Source of the DNA: Bufo bufo
Taxonomy: Eukaryota > Chordata > Amphibia > Anura > Bufonidae
NCBI RefSeq assembly: GCF_905171765.1
Contig: NC_053389.1
Span: 744,001,146 to 744,065,145 of the forward strand
Length of the DNA stretch: 64,000 bases
Direction of reading: 5' to 3'
Made by a program: the position numbers and the translations under genes. The notes under the pieces were generated by a model. It had not been told where the DNA came from and did no database searches. It worked only from the letters and a program-made list of their open reading frames with translations. Positions within the stretch are counted from its first letter, which is position 1; every line of letters begins with the position of its first letter. Positions 34,399 to 45,223 of the stretch are shown here, one piece after another.

Positions 34399-34784
34399 GG
34401 GTACTTTCACACTTGCGGCAGAGGATTCCGGCAGGCAGTTCCGTCGCTGGAACTGCCCGCCGGATCCGGCAATATGGACGCAAACTGATGACATTTGTCA
34501 GACGGATCAGGATCCTGATCCGTATGACAAATGCATTGAAATGCCGGATCCGTCTCTCTGGTGTCATCCGGAAAAACGGATCCGACATTTTTTTTTTCGG
34601 TCTGAGCATGCGCAGACCGCAATGCCGGATCCGTTTTGCCAGAACACTCTGGCATTAATGCATTTGCCGCATCTGGCATTCCAGGCAAGTGTTCCGGAAT
34701 TTTGGACGGAGATAAAACCGCAGCATGCTGCGGTATTATCTCCGTCCTGAAAAGTCAAAAAGACTGAACTGAAGACATCCTGAT
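34399..34784 (+). mobile_element. Harbinger-like MITE, left part only
   Basis: Begins GGGTACTTTCACACTTGCGG after TTA (34396-34398) and closely follows 55142-55514 (aggattc, ggcaggcagttc, catttgtcagacggatc, gaactgaagacatcctgat). The right part is absent because a hAT end begins at 34785. Confidence 0.85.
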
Positions 34785-35937
34785 TAGCGTTGAGCGAACC
34801 CGAACTGTAAAGTTCGGGTTCGTACCGAACTTTAAGATTTTTTGACCCTGGACCCGAACCCGAACATTTCAGTAAAAGTTCGGGTTCGAGTTCGGCGATT
34901 TAATGGTGCTTGTTGAAAAGCTACAGGGGCAGCCAATCAACAAGCGTCTTACTCGTGTGCCCTTAGAAGCCATCACAGCCATGCCTGCTAATGGCATGGC
35001 TGTGATTGGCCAGTGCAATATGTGACCCAGCCTCTATATAAGCTGGAGTCACATAGCGCCGCATGTCACATCAGCTCTTACTAGTGTAGGGAGAGGATGC
35101 TGCTGCTGTGAGGGAGAGATTAGGAAACAATTCTGGTGTTCTTGGTGTTAAATCTGCAAACTACAGCGATTATTTTTGTGGGCGCTATGCTGCATTTTTG
35201 TACCCCTGAGCCCAATGCCACAGAGAAATAAGCTTTAATCAATCTGTTTTTTAGGTGGGCGTCGGCGACCATTTTTGCAAGTGCAGTGCACCTGCAACGG
35301 CAATTGTGCCAGGGACATTACTTTAATCCTGTTCTGGTAGCTCAGTGGGCGACATCTAGGCATTTTTTAAGGACACCTGCACTGCATATGTGCCAGGGGA
35401 AGGGAAAATAATATAGGTAATCCGTCTGTGACTTCAGGGCCCCAGGGGAGGGACATATTCCCTTTTTTTTCTGTGAAGTACCCCTGTGCTGAATATCTGC
35501 CAGGGAAAATCTATTCATTAAATCTGTTAGATTCCAGGGGGACAAATTCCTGACCGTGAAGTAATTGTATTAAATTCGCCTGTCACACTGTTGTGTGATA
35601 TTTATGACACCGGCACAGCCTTACTGTCGGTAAACTTAATTGTTGACTATTGGCGGTTACATTGTCGCCTGACATAAACCATCTGTTAGTTTGGTGGGTG
35701 AACGCAAAGAATGAGGAGAGCGTCAAATAAGGGACATGGCCCTGGTCATGGTGCTGCTGGTGTTGGTGGGGCTCTCCTGTTGCAGGTAGAGGACGTGGTC
35801 GATCTGTGCCAGCTACACGCACAAGTGAAACCCCTTCCTCAGGTGCGAGTAGGCGACAGAACCTTCAGCGTTATTTGGTAGGGCCGAATGCCGCTCTACG
35901 AATGGTGAGGCCAGAACAAGTACAGGCGATAGTAGAT
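34785..35937 (+). mobile_element. hAT 5' fragment (family of 40853-49453)
   Basis: Starts TAGCGTTGAGCGAACCCG and shares the leader of the 8.6-kb hAT: ttcgggttcgtaccgaac, ccaatcaacaagcgt, ggcatggctgtgattggcca, and gtgtagggagaggatg. It reaches the first codons of the transposase (about 35711-35937; reads GRGRGRS, RQNLQRYL and MVRPEQVQA in two frames) and stops there. The 5' end lies right after atcctgat of the interrupted MITE. Confidence 0.85.
35035..35042 (+). promoter_or_regulatory. TATA box of the hAT leader
   Basis: TATATAAG lies about 50 bp after gattggcc (a CCAAT-type motif) and before the conserved gtgtagggagaggatg. The sister copy has TATTTAAG at 41108-41115 in the same context. The role is inferred from position and motif. 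Confidence 0.5.
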
Positions 35938-35939
35938 TA

Positions 35940-36569
35940 AAATAACATAAAATACAGAAAAAATAAAAATAACAATCTGGATCTAGGAGTAGGAGGTTGA
36001 GGAGGCGGTGGATGGGTGGATGTGGCGGTGTAGGTTGACGTGGCGGTGTAGGTGGAAGCGGCGGTGAAGGAGGAATAGGTAGCCAACACTGATTTGTGTT
36101 ATTTTTTATTTTTAAATTGGGGTATCCCCCAAAATGGGACATATAACAAAATAAAACAAAGAATAAGTGCACTTGAGTACAAGAATGGATGGTTGAGGCT
36201 GGTATAAATGTCTATTCTGCACAAGGTACGGACAAGTCCCGTGGGATCTATGCCTGGTTCATTTTAATAAACGTAAGCTTGTCCACATTGGCTGCGGCCT
36301 GTGATAATGCTCTCTGCCGTACTAAACACACGTTCACACTATACACTGGCTGCAGGGCAGGTCAGCACCTCCAAGGCTGACAAAGCTTTTCCACATTTTG
36401 GCCATGCTAACCCTGCCTTCTCAGGTGCTGGTGGTGCCCCAGCTGCGTTGGCGACCTCTTCCTCCTCCTCTGCCTTCGCCTTGTGCTTCCACTGTGCCCC
36501 CGCTGTCAAGTTGGAATGCTATCATCAGCGTGCGCTTGTAGTCGCGCATCTTCCGATCAGTAACAGATG
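35940..36569 (-). pseudogene. hAT transposase 3' fragment, inverted
   Basis: On the minus strand this reads DRKMRDYKRTL, then GEGRGGGRGRQRS and, after an internal deletion, the dimerisation domain (ALEVLTCPAASV, a stop, CERVFSTAES). It ends at a stop at 36212-36214 just after a form of the IPCAD-like C-terminus. A 3' flank with a (caccgcc)-rich minisatellite follows to 35990. It matches residues 425-607 of the gene ending at 48081 but faces the 5' fragment at 34785-35937 head-on. Frame breaks and the missing piece make it non-functional. Confidence 0.8.
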
Positions 36570-37358
36570 CAGTGCTCCAGACAAAAAAAAATGACCAGGA
36601 GCCATTGGCTCCTAAACTAAAAAATTTAGGAGCCAAAGTAAATTTTTTAGTCGCCAAATTCAAAATGCATATAATAAAAAAATAAGGACTTTGAGAAGAT
36701 GAGACGCAGGTGACAGTAGTGAGCCAGCACTACATATAGGAGAATACAGCACCACATGCCTCTCACATCCAGGGACATCTTCTGGGGGACAAGGTGACTA
36801 AAAATGGCGAATTGCGTGGTATAGAGTTTTTTTTTTCTGTTATGGCCTTCACCGAGCGGAAATATTTTTTTATATTTTAATAGCTCACACTTTTTGGGAC
36901 GTAGCGATATGTAATATGCTTATTCTTTATTGTTTGTAAATTTTTTATGTAAAACTGAGAAGGGGGCCATTTAAACTTTTAGTATTTTGGTGTTTTTTTA
37001 AACTTTTTATTTAATAACCATTTCTTCCCTTAGGGACTAGAACCTGGATCTTTTCATCCCTTGTCCTATTCACCCTGATAGAGCTCTATCAGGGTGAATA
37101 GGAGCTCACACTCTCCCTGATGCCCTGTGCATGGTACACACAGCAGCAGGGAGCTGAACATGGCAGCCAGGGCTTCAGTAGTGTCCTGGCTGCCATGGTA
37201 ATGATCTGAGCCCCAGCAGTGTAATCTGCCACTGCCACCACTGGAGGGGATGGGACCCTGTGGCCACCATATAACAATGGGGGGGAACGACTTGTGGCAA
37301 GTGATAATGGGGGGGGGGAAGGCTTTGGGGGGGCGCACTGCGCCACCAATGAATGAAA

Positions 37359-37822
37359 TTAAAGAGGACCTTTCATAGGTCCAAAGAATATGAACTTAGT
37401 AGCAGGCTGCATAGAGCGGCGCCCAGGGATCTAAGTGCACTTACTATTATTCCTGGGCACCGCTCTGTTCGCTTGCTGTGGCCCCCGGTATTTTCAACAT
37501 TCAGAGCAAGGAGGAGGAGACGCCAGTGTCTCTCTTTCTCCCTGACAACAGAGCTGTCCAATCGCAGCTCAGAGCTCAGAGCCAGGGAGAAAAAAAACCT
37601 CCCTGGCTCTGAGCTGCGATTGGACAGCGCTGCTGTCTGGGAGAAGGAGAGACACTGGCGTCTCCTCCTCCTTGCTCTGAATGTTGAAAATACCCGGGGC
37701 CACAGCGGGCGAACGGAGCGGCGCCCAGGAATAATAGTAAGTGCACTTAGATCCCTGGGCGCCGCTCTATGCAGCCTGCTACTAAGTTCATATTCTTTGG
37801 ACCCATGAAAGGTCCTCTTTAA
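37359..37822. mobile_element. TTAA fold-back element, arms about 220 bp
   Basis: TTAA at 37359-37362 and 37819-37822. Ends AGAGGACCTTTCAT pair exactly, and the arms (37363-37586 and 37598-37818) are nearly perfect inverse complements with a centre of about 11 bp around 37592. The same terminal motif occurs at 54850-56526. Long frames on both strands here are by-products of the palindrome. Confidence 0.93.
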
Positions 37823-37839
37823 CTCCTTCATACAATTGT

Positions 37840-37968
37840 CTGCAGCGGTATCACAGACCCAGCACCCGGCCTCAATAACAGGGCATGCGATCTGTGGCAC
37901 CTGAGGCTTTATTTGCCACGTATCGCATGCCCGGGTGCTGGGTCTGTGATACCGCTGCCTATACTTAT
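37840..37968. repeat. Inverted repeat inside the CAG-ended element
   Basis: gcagcggtatcacagaccca, then gcacccgg, recur as ccgggtgc and tgggtctgtgataccgctgc. The centre (37880-37925) includes gcatgcgat and atcgcatgc. Confidence 0.85.
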
Positions 37969-38234
37969 GTTTTACATTCATCGGTGGCGCAGTGGCGACA
38001 GCTCCTCCCCTCCTCCTCCCCTGCTATCTGCCCATTTGTGGTAGTGGCGGCCGCGTCACAGTGGAGAGGGAGGGACTCCTTCCTTCTCCACTGTGCTACT
38101 GAAGAGAACTTAGGCTGCGCAGGAGCGCGGCGGTACAGTCGCAAATGGCGACAAGACTAAAAAGTATTTTCGCCATCTGCAAATTTGGTCGCCATCTGGA
38201 GCCCTGAGATGTTTTCACTAACTAACGTTCATAC

Positions 38235-38744
38235 GAATGGTATTGTTGCGGTTTTTATCGTTTCCATGTGGTTTTAAATCTTTTTTCTTTTTTTCTTTTC
38301 AAATTGAATGAGATCTATGTGTTATATTGACTCTCAGTCGTAGTTGGCATTATTTTTATGGAGAAAAAGTGTACCTGCATTTCTCATTAGTTTTTTTTTA
38401 TTTTTTATTTTAATTTCATTTTGTCTAATATCTTAGACAATTCTTCTGATTCATATATTGTAAAATAGAGCACGATACATCATGGGATAGATAAGATAGT
38501 CTTATCTATCCCATGATGTATCGTGCTCTATTTTACAATATATGAATCAGAAGAATTGTCTAAGATATTAGACAAAATGAAATAAAAAAATAAAAAAATA
38601 TGAGAAATGCAGGTACACTTTTTCTCCATAAAAATAATGCCAACTACGACTGAGAGTCAATATAACACATAGATCTCATTTAATTTGAAAAGAAAAAAGA
38701 TTTAAAACCACATGGAAACGATAAAAACCGCAACAATACCGTTC
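38235..38744. repeat. Near-perfect palindrome, arms about 250 bp
   Basis: gggatagataag (38484-38495) and cttatctatccc (38501-38512) flank a 5-base centre. The pairing continues out to ggtattgttgcggttttt (left) and the complement ending gaacggtattg-like (right). Differences are mainly T/A-run lengths. Very AT-rich and without coding potential. Confidence 0.9.
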
Positions 38745-39061
38745 TTATACAGAAAAAACGCAACATTATCGCAAGTGTCGAATGTGTTTGTATTTTAGAA
38801 TAAAAATGAAGACGAGAGAGACATTATTAATGAGTATATTTATGATGCGATTAAAACTAAATTATGCACAGTGATAGGGATATATTGTGATATTTTTATA
38901 TAGGATTTTATTTGTGATATTTTTATATAGGATTTCAATTGTATCACATTTTATACTTTCTTTGAAAAAAAAATTCATACAATTTTTTTCATATAGTTGT
39001 TTTAACAATGTAACATTTTAATATTATATTTGGATATTGTTATAATTTAACTATAATTTAA

Positions 39062-39110
<49 letters not shown>

Positions 39111-39534
39111 AGATATAGATGTCTGGTACACAGCACTGTGAGTTCCCAGGGATTCCATTACATGACTTCAGTATAGCACAATTTAATCAGAATGAAATAC
39201 ACCTGGATAGCTATGTATAAATTTGTATCTGGGCCATCTGCTGGATGAATACGGTAATACAATATATCTATACAGAGTTATAGAAAGCTACAATTAAATT
39301 GAGGAACTCACCAGGACTTATTCATCTATAATTTTATTTCATTCATTGATCTCATTGATTTTATATGTATTATTTTATTTTATAGTACTATATAGCATGC
39401 TAAATATATATGTTTAATAACGATTTTATGTAATACTATACACAATTTAGTTTAAATAAAATACACTGTTTGCATAAAAAACTCTCTATGTGCAGCTGAT
39501 TGCAGGTGTGCCCTACTATTTCTTAAATTATATC
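38745..39534. other. AT-rich DNA with a (TA)n microsatellite
   Basis: The TA run is at 39063-39108. A short direct repeat (gtgatatttttatataggat) occurs at about 38888 and 38913. Nothing else is recognised. Confidence 0.6.
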
Positions 39535-40496
39535 AATATCCAAATCTACCATAAAGAGAAGACTGCATGAAAGTAAATACAAAGGGTTCACTGCATAGTG
39601 CAAGCCACTCATAAGCCTCAAGAATAAGAAGGCTAAATTGGACTTTGCAACAACAAAAAAAAAACATAAAAAACCAGCACACTTCTGGAAGAACATTCTT
39701 TGGACAGATGAAACCAAGATCAACCTCTACCAGAATGATGGAAAGAAAAAAGTATGGCGAAGGCATGGTACAGTAAAACACAGCAGAGGCAGTGTGATGG
39801 CTTGGGCATGCATGGCTGCCAGTGGCACTGGGTCCCTAGTGTTTATTGATGATGTGACACAGGACAGAAGTAGTTGGATGAATTCTGGGGTTTTTTAGAG
39901 ACATACTGTGTACTCAAATCCAGCCAAACTGATTGGTCTGCATTTCATAATACATGGACAATGACCCAAAACATAAAGCCAAAGCAACCCAGGAGTTTAT
40001 TAAAGCAAAAAAGTGGAATATTCTTGAATAGCCAAGTCAGTCACCTGATCTGAACCCAATAGAGCATTTCACCTGATAAAGACTAAACTTCAGACAGAAA
40101 GGCCAACAAACAACAGCAACTGAAAACCGCTGCAGTAAAGCCTGGTAGAGCATTAAAAAGGAGAAAACGCAGCGTCTGGTGATGTCCGTGAGTTCAAGAC
40201 TTCAGGCAGCTATTGCCAACAAAGGGTTTTCAACCAAGTATTAGAAATTAACATTTTATTTACAATGATTTAATTTGTCCAATTACTTTTGAGGCCCCTG
40301 AAATGAAGGGACTGAGTTAAAAAAAATGCTTTAGTTCACAGGATTTTGCAATTATTTTGTTCAACCCACTGAATTAAAGCTGAAAGTCTGAACTTCCACT
40401 GCATCTGAATTGTTTTGTTCAAAATCCATCGTGGTAATGTACAGAACAAAAATTAGAAAAATGTTGTCTCTGTCCAAATATATATGGACCTAACTG
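39535..40496 (+). pseudogene. 5'-truncated Tc1 element with decayed transposase
   Basis: The right terminus (tatggacctaactg then TA at 40497-40498) is Tc1-like. From 39542 the frame reads KSTIKRRLHESKYKG, a TAG, KKAKLDFA, then HFWKNILWTDETKINLYQNDG with the first catalytic D, SVMAWACMAASGTGSLVFIDDV, a stop at 39896, and later MDNDPKHKAKAT and SPDLNPIEHF. The N-terminal third and left inverted repeat are absent. Related to copies A-C but more diverged. Confidence 0.9.
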
Positions 40497-41107
40497 TATG
40501 CTCATCTTTCCTTAACCCCTTCCCGATATATGACGTACTATTACTTGTCATGGAAGTCAGTGACGTCCCGCATTTTGACGTAATAGTACGTCATGGTGAT
40601 CGGACGGGAACCTGAGCGGTGCATGCCAGATCACTGCAGGGGTCCGGCAGTCCCTTGTAGCCGGGCCCCTGCTGTGTACGTCGGCATCGCTGTTTACAGC
40701 GACATAGTAGTGATTTGCGGCGGGTGAAGGAGCGCATCGAGTCCCCGCGCATCTTTGGCGGGGACCCGATGCATGACAAGGCAGCCTGATGCCGTGCAGA
40801 GGCTTCCCAATGCCTTCTACGGCATCGGGACCTGCCTTCTATTGGTGCCCAGTAGGGATGAGCGAACCCGAACTGTATAGTTCGGGTTCGTACCGAACTT
40901 TGGGGTGTCCGTGACACAGACCCGAACCCGAACATTTTCATAAAAGTCTGGGTTCGGGTTCGGTGTTCGGCGCTTTCTTGGCGCTTTTTGAAAGGCTGCA
41001 AAGCAGCCAATCAACAAGCGTCATACTACTTGCCCCAAGAGGCCATCACAGCCATGCCTACTATTGGCATGGCTGTGATTGGCCAGTGCAGCATGTCACC
41101 CAGCCTC

Positions 41108-41115
41108 TATTTAAG
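41108..41115 (+). promoter_or_regulatory. TATA-like box of the 8.6-kb hAT
   Basis: TATTTAAG follows gattggcc and precedes gtgtagggagaggatg; the order matches the fragment at 34785 where the box is TATATAAG. Probable core promoter, inferred. Confidence 0.45.
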
Positions 41116-41499
41116 CTGGAGTCACGTAGCGCTGCATGTCACTCTGCTCTGATCAGTGTAGGGAGAGGATGCAGCTGCTGCTGTTAGGGCGAGATTAGGC
41201 AGGGATTTATTTACTGAAGTGATTGATATACAGCTGTGTATCATACAACCTCTGCTATTCAATTGCTCACTGTTTTAAGGCTGCCCAGAGAGTTTTTCAG
41301 TCACTTTTGTTCTGGGGTGATCGGCGGCCATTTTGTGTCTTGTGGTGCGCCAGCACAAGCTGCCACCAAGTCCATTTTTAACCATCAATAGTGTGTTGTT
41401 GTTTTTTTTGCTATATTCTACATCAGGGGCTTGGCTGTGCTTGCTATTTTATTGAGGGGTAAAATACAATTGCCAAAATAGTAGTACCCTAAATCTGGT

Positions 41500-43000
41500 G
41501 TTTTAGCTGTGGCTAGCCAATTGTAATACTGTCTGCTGTCTGCCGAAGCACAGTTTTTGTTCTGGGTTAAATACAATTCCCAACTTAGCAATCCCCTAAA
41601 TATTTTTTTTCTGCTGTATCAGGCCAAGTTTAAATTGATCCATAAAAGGGTATATTAGATTGAAGGTGCGGATAGTGTCATCCTCAATAACTTCACACGC
41701 TACCGTGCATTTCCAAGTTTAAATAATTCTGACCATAAACGTATACCTGTCACCCAGCGCCTAAATAATAGGCCTAAAATTTATATTCAGCTCAATCTGT
41801 GTTTATTGCTGAGGCTGGTCAATTTATTTAGTGTCCGCCAAAGCACAGTTTTTGTTCTGGGTTGAATACAATTCCCAATTTAGCAATCCCCTAAATAGAT
41901 TATTATTTCTGCTGTATCAGGCCAAGTTTAAATTGATCCATAAAAGGGTATATTAGATTGAAGGTGCGGATAGGGTCATCCTCAATAACTTCAGACGCTA
42001 CCGTGCATTTCCAAGTCTAATTCTGTCCGTAAAAAGGAAACCTGTCATCCAGCGCCTAAATACTGGGCCTACAATTTATATTTAGCTAAATCTGTTGTTA
42101 CTGCTGTGGCTGGTCAATCTATTTAGTGTCTGCCAAAGCACAGTTTTTGTTCTGGGTTGAAATACAATTCCCAACTTAGCAATTCCCTAAATTTGTGGTT
42201 TCTGCTCTATCAGGCCAAGGTTAAATCTATCCATAAAAGGGTATATTAGATTGAAGGTGCGGATCGGGTCATCCTCAATAACTTCAGACGCTACCGTGCA
42301 TTTCCAAGTCTAATTCTGTCCGTAAAAGGGATACCTGTCATCCAGCGCCTAAATACTAGGCCTACAATTTATATTCAGCTAAATCTGTTGTTACTGCTGT
42401 GGCTGGTCAATCTATTTAGTGTCTGCCAAAGCACAGTTTTTGTTCTGGGTTGAAATACAATTCCCAACTTAGCAATTCCCTAAATTAGTGGTTTCTGCTC
42501 TATCAGGCCAAGGTTAAATCTATCCATAAAAGGGTATATTAGATTGAAGGTGCGGATAGGGTCATCCTCAATAACTTCACACGCTACCGTGCATTTCCAA
42601 GTCTAATTCTGTCCGTAAAAGGGATACCTGTCATCCAGCGCCTAAATACTAGGCCTACAATTTATATTCAGCTAAATCTGTTGTTACTGCTGTGGCTGGT
42701 CAATCTATTTAGTGTCTGCCAAAGCACAGTTTTTGTTCTGGGTTGAAATACAATTCCCAACTTAGCAATTCCCTAAATTAGTGGTTTCTGCTCTATCAGG
42801 CCAAGGTTAAATCTATCCATAAAAGGGTATATTAGATTGAACGTGCGGATAGGGTCATCCTCAACAACTTTACACGCTACTGTGCATTTCCAAGTCTAAT
42901 TCTGTCCGTAAAAGGGATACCTGTCATCCAGCGCCTAAATACTAGGCCTACAATTTATATTCAGCTAAATCTGTCGTTACTGCTGTGCCTGTATTAGTGT
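41500..43000. repeat. About five tandem 295-bp repeats in the hAT leader
   Basis: agcacagtttttgttctggg recurs near 41547, 41843, 42136, 42432 and 42725, each followed by gggtatattagattgaaggtg, tgcatttccaagt and gcgcctaaata. Later copies are more alike than the first two. It lies between the putative promoter and the first transposase ATG (43117). Confidence 0.95.
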
Positions 43001-43602
43001 AATACGGTACCTAAATAGATAGCCAGATAGTGTTAGGTGCCTGTAAAAAAAGGCCTGAATTTGAATTCAATACATTGGGCCAAATAATTTTTTTCTTATT
43101 GTGGTGAACGGTAACAATGATGAAAACATCTAGTAAGGGACGCAGACGCGGAGATGGTTGTGGTGGTGTTAGTGGACCCTCTGGTGCTGGGAGAGGACGT
43201 GGCCGTTCTGCCACAGCCACACGTCCTAGTGAACCAACTACCTCAGGTCCCAGTAGCCGCCAGAATTTACAGCGATATTTGGGGGGGGCAATGCTGTTCT
43301 AAGGATGGTAAGGCCTGAGCAGGTACAGGCATTAGTCAATTGGGTGGCCGACAGTGGATCCAGCACGTTCACATTATCTCCCACCTAGTCTTCTGCAGAA
43401 AGCGCACAGATGGCGCATGAAAACCAAGCCCATCAGTCTGTCACATCACCCCCATGCATATCAGGGAAACTGTCTGAGCCTCAAGTTATGCAGCAGTCTC
43501 TTATGCTGTTTGAAGACTCTGCTGGCAGGGTTTCCCAAGGGCATTCACCTAGCCCTTCCCCAGGGGTGGAAGAGATAGAATGCACTAACGCACAACCACT
43601 TA

Positions 43603-45223
43603 CAGTCATGTGAAAAAATTAGGACACCCTTTGAAAGCATGTGGTTTTTTGTAACATTTTTAATAAAAGGTTATTTCATCTCCGTTTCAACAATACAGAG
43701 AGATTAAAGTAATCCAACTAAACAAAGAAAACTGAAGAAAAGTCTTTTCAAGATCTTCTGTAAATGTCATTCTACAAAAATGCCTATTCTAACTGAGGAA
43801 AAAGATAGGACACCCTCACATGTATTCCCTCTTAAATTGGCTCAGATCTCACACAGGTATATCACACCAGGTGCACATAATTAGTAGATCGTTACTCTGC
43901 ATGTTGAATGAGGCTTGCCCTATTTAAACCTCAGACATTTAGTTTGATGTGCTCCTGACTATTGAAGTGAGAGTGAGCACCATGGTGAGAGCAAAAGAGC
44001 TGTCAGAGGACTTCAGAAAAAAGATTGTAGCAGCCTATGAGTCTGGGAAGGGATTTAAAAAGATCTCAAAAGATTTTGAAATCAGCCATTCCACTGTCCG
44101 GAAGATAGTCTACAAGTGGAGGGCTTTCAAAACAACTGCCAACATGCCCAGGACTGGTCGCCCCAGCAAGTTCACCCCAAGAGCAGACCGCAAGATGCTA
44201 AAAGAGGTCTCCAAAAACCCTAAAGTGTCATCTCGAGAACTACAGCAGGCTCTGGCTACTGTTGATGTAGAAGTACATGCCTCTACAATCAGAAAGAGAC
44301 TGTACAAGTTTAACTTGCATGGGAGGTGTGCAAGGAGGAAACCTTTGCTTTCCAAGAGAAACATCGAGGCCAGACTGACATTTGCCAGAGATAAAGTTGA
44401 CAAAGACCAGGACTTCTGGAATAATGTTCTTTGGACAGATGAGTCCAAAATTGAATTATTTGGACACAACAGCAGAGGACATGTTTGGCGTAAACCAAAC
44501 ACAGCATTCCAAGAAAAGAACCTCATACCAACTGTGAAGCATGGAGGTGGAAGTGTCATGGTTTGGGGCTGCTTTGCTGCAGCAGGACCTGGTCAGCTCA
44601 CCATCATAGAATCCACGATGAATTCTACTGTGTATCAGAAGGTGCTTGAAGAACATGTGAGACCATCAGTTAGAAAATTAAAGCTGAAGCGGAACTGGAC
44701 CATGCAACATGACAATGACCCAAAACATACTAGTAAATCAACCAAAGATTGGCTGAAAAAGAAGAAATGGAGAGTCCTGGAATGGCCAAGTCAAAGTCCA
44801 GATTTGAATCCCATTGAGATGCTGTGGGGTGACTTGAAAAGGGCTGTACGTGCAAGAAACCCCTCAAACATCTCACAGCTGAAAAAGTTCTGCATTGAGG
44901 AGTGGGGTAAAATTTCCTCAGACCGATGTCGAAGACTGGTAGATGGCTACAAGAACCGTCTCACTGCAGTTATTTCAGCCAAAGGAGGTAACACTCGCTA
45001 TTAGGGGCAAGGGTGTCCTATCTTTTTCCTCAGTTAGAATAGGCATTTTTGTAGAATGACATTTACAGAAGATCTTGAAAAGACTTTTCTTCAGTTTTCT
45101 TTGTTTAGTCGGATTACTTTAATCTCTCTGTATTGTTGAAACGGAGATGAAATAACCATTTATTAAAAATGTTACAAAAAACCACATGCTTTCAAAGGGT
45201 GTCCTAATTTTTTCACATGACTG
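43603..45223 (+). mobile_element. Tc1/mariner element, apparently intact, with IR/DR ends
   Basis: Inverted repeats of about 210 bp run from CAGTCATGTGAAAAAATTAG (43603) and its complement at 45223, with TA at 43601-43602 and 45224-45225. Each arm carries two direct copies of a binding-site-like motif, attaggacaccctttgaaag outside and gataggacaccct inside, the IR/DR layout of Sleeping Beauty-type elements. The arms are almost identical and the transposase gene is open, so the insertion looks young. It sits in the coding region of the hAT gene. Confidence 0.97.
43982..45004 (+). CDS. Tc1-type transposase, intact
   Basis: This gene encodes a 340-residue cut-and-paste transposase, the normal length for Tc1. 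The frame is also open upstream to an ATG at 43949. I chose 43982 (accATGG, MVRAKELSEDFRKK) because it fits the family N-terminus and a good initiation context. Residues 1-110 hold the paired DNA-binding region: a first helix-turn-helix (KIVAAYESGKGFKKISK, ISHSTVRKIV), a GRPSK hook at 59-63, and a second helix-turn-helix ending STIRKRL. The DD34E catalytic triad is complete: D153 (WTDESK), D244 (DNDPKHT), E279 (SPDLNPIEM), with 34 residues between the last two. GGGSVMVWG at 188-196 is the glycine-rich motif. No stop or frameshift occurs. It would act in the nucleus on the flanking inverted repeats and can be transcribed only from element or host promoters not visible here. Activity is inferred, not shown. 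Confidence 0.95.
   Translation: MVRAKELSEDFRKKIVAAYESGKGFKKISKDFEISHSTVRKIVYKWRAFKTTANMPRTGRPSKFTPRADRKMLKEVSKNPKVSSRELQQALATVDVEVHASTIRKRLYKFNLHGRCARRKPLLSKRNIEARLTFARDKVDKDQDFWNNVLWTDESKIELFGHNSRGHVWRKPNTAFQEKNLIPTVKHGGGSVMVWGCFAAAGPGQLTIIESTMNSTVYQKVLEEHVRPSVRKLKLKRNWTMQHDNDPKHTSKSTKDWLKKKKWRVLEWPSQSPDLNPIEMLWGDLKRAVRARNPSNISQLKKFCIEEWGKISSDRCRRLVDGYKNRLTAVISAKGGNTRY

Larger units (their letters stand above)
36570..38206. mobile_element. Element with CAGKGCTCCAGA ends
   Basis: The left end CAGTGCTCCAGACAAA and the right end (complement CAGGGCTCCAGATGGCGAC) are inverted repeats. agatg is present directly outside both ends, perhaps a 5-bp target duplication. Near both ends are variants of gtcgcca. 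The interior contains a TTAA fold-back element and a further palindrome. No coding sequence. CAG ends suggest a hAT-like or related superfamily, but this is not settled. Confidence 0.6.

Noticed and set aside
37353..37981. Frames of 151 and 202 codons on opposite strands
   Set aside because: They are mirror images inside a fold-back element and resemble each other because the arms are inverse complements.
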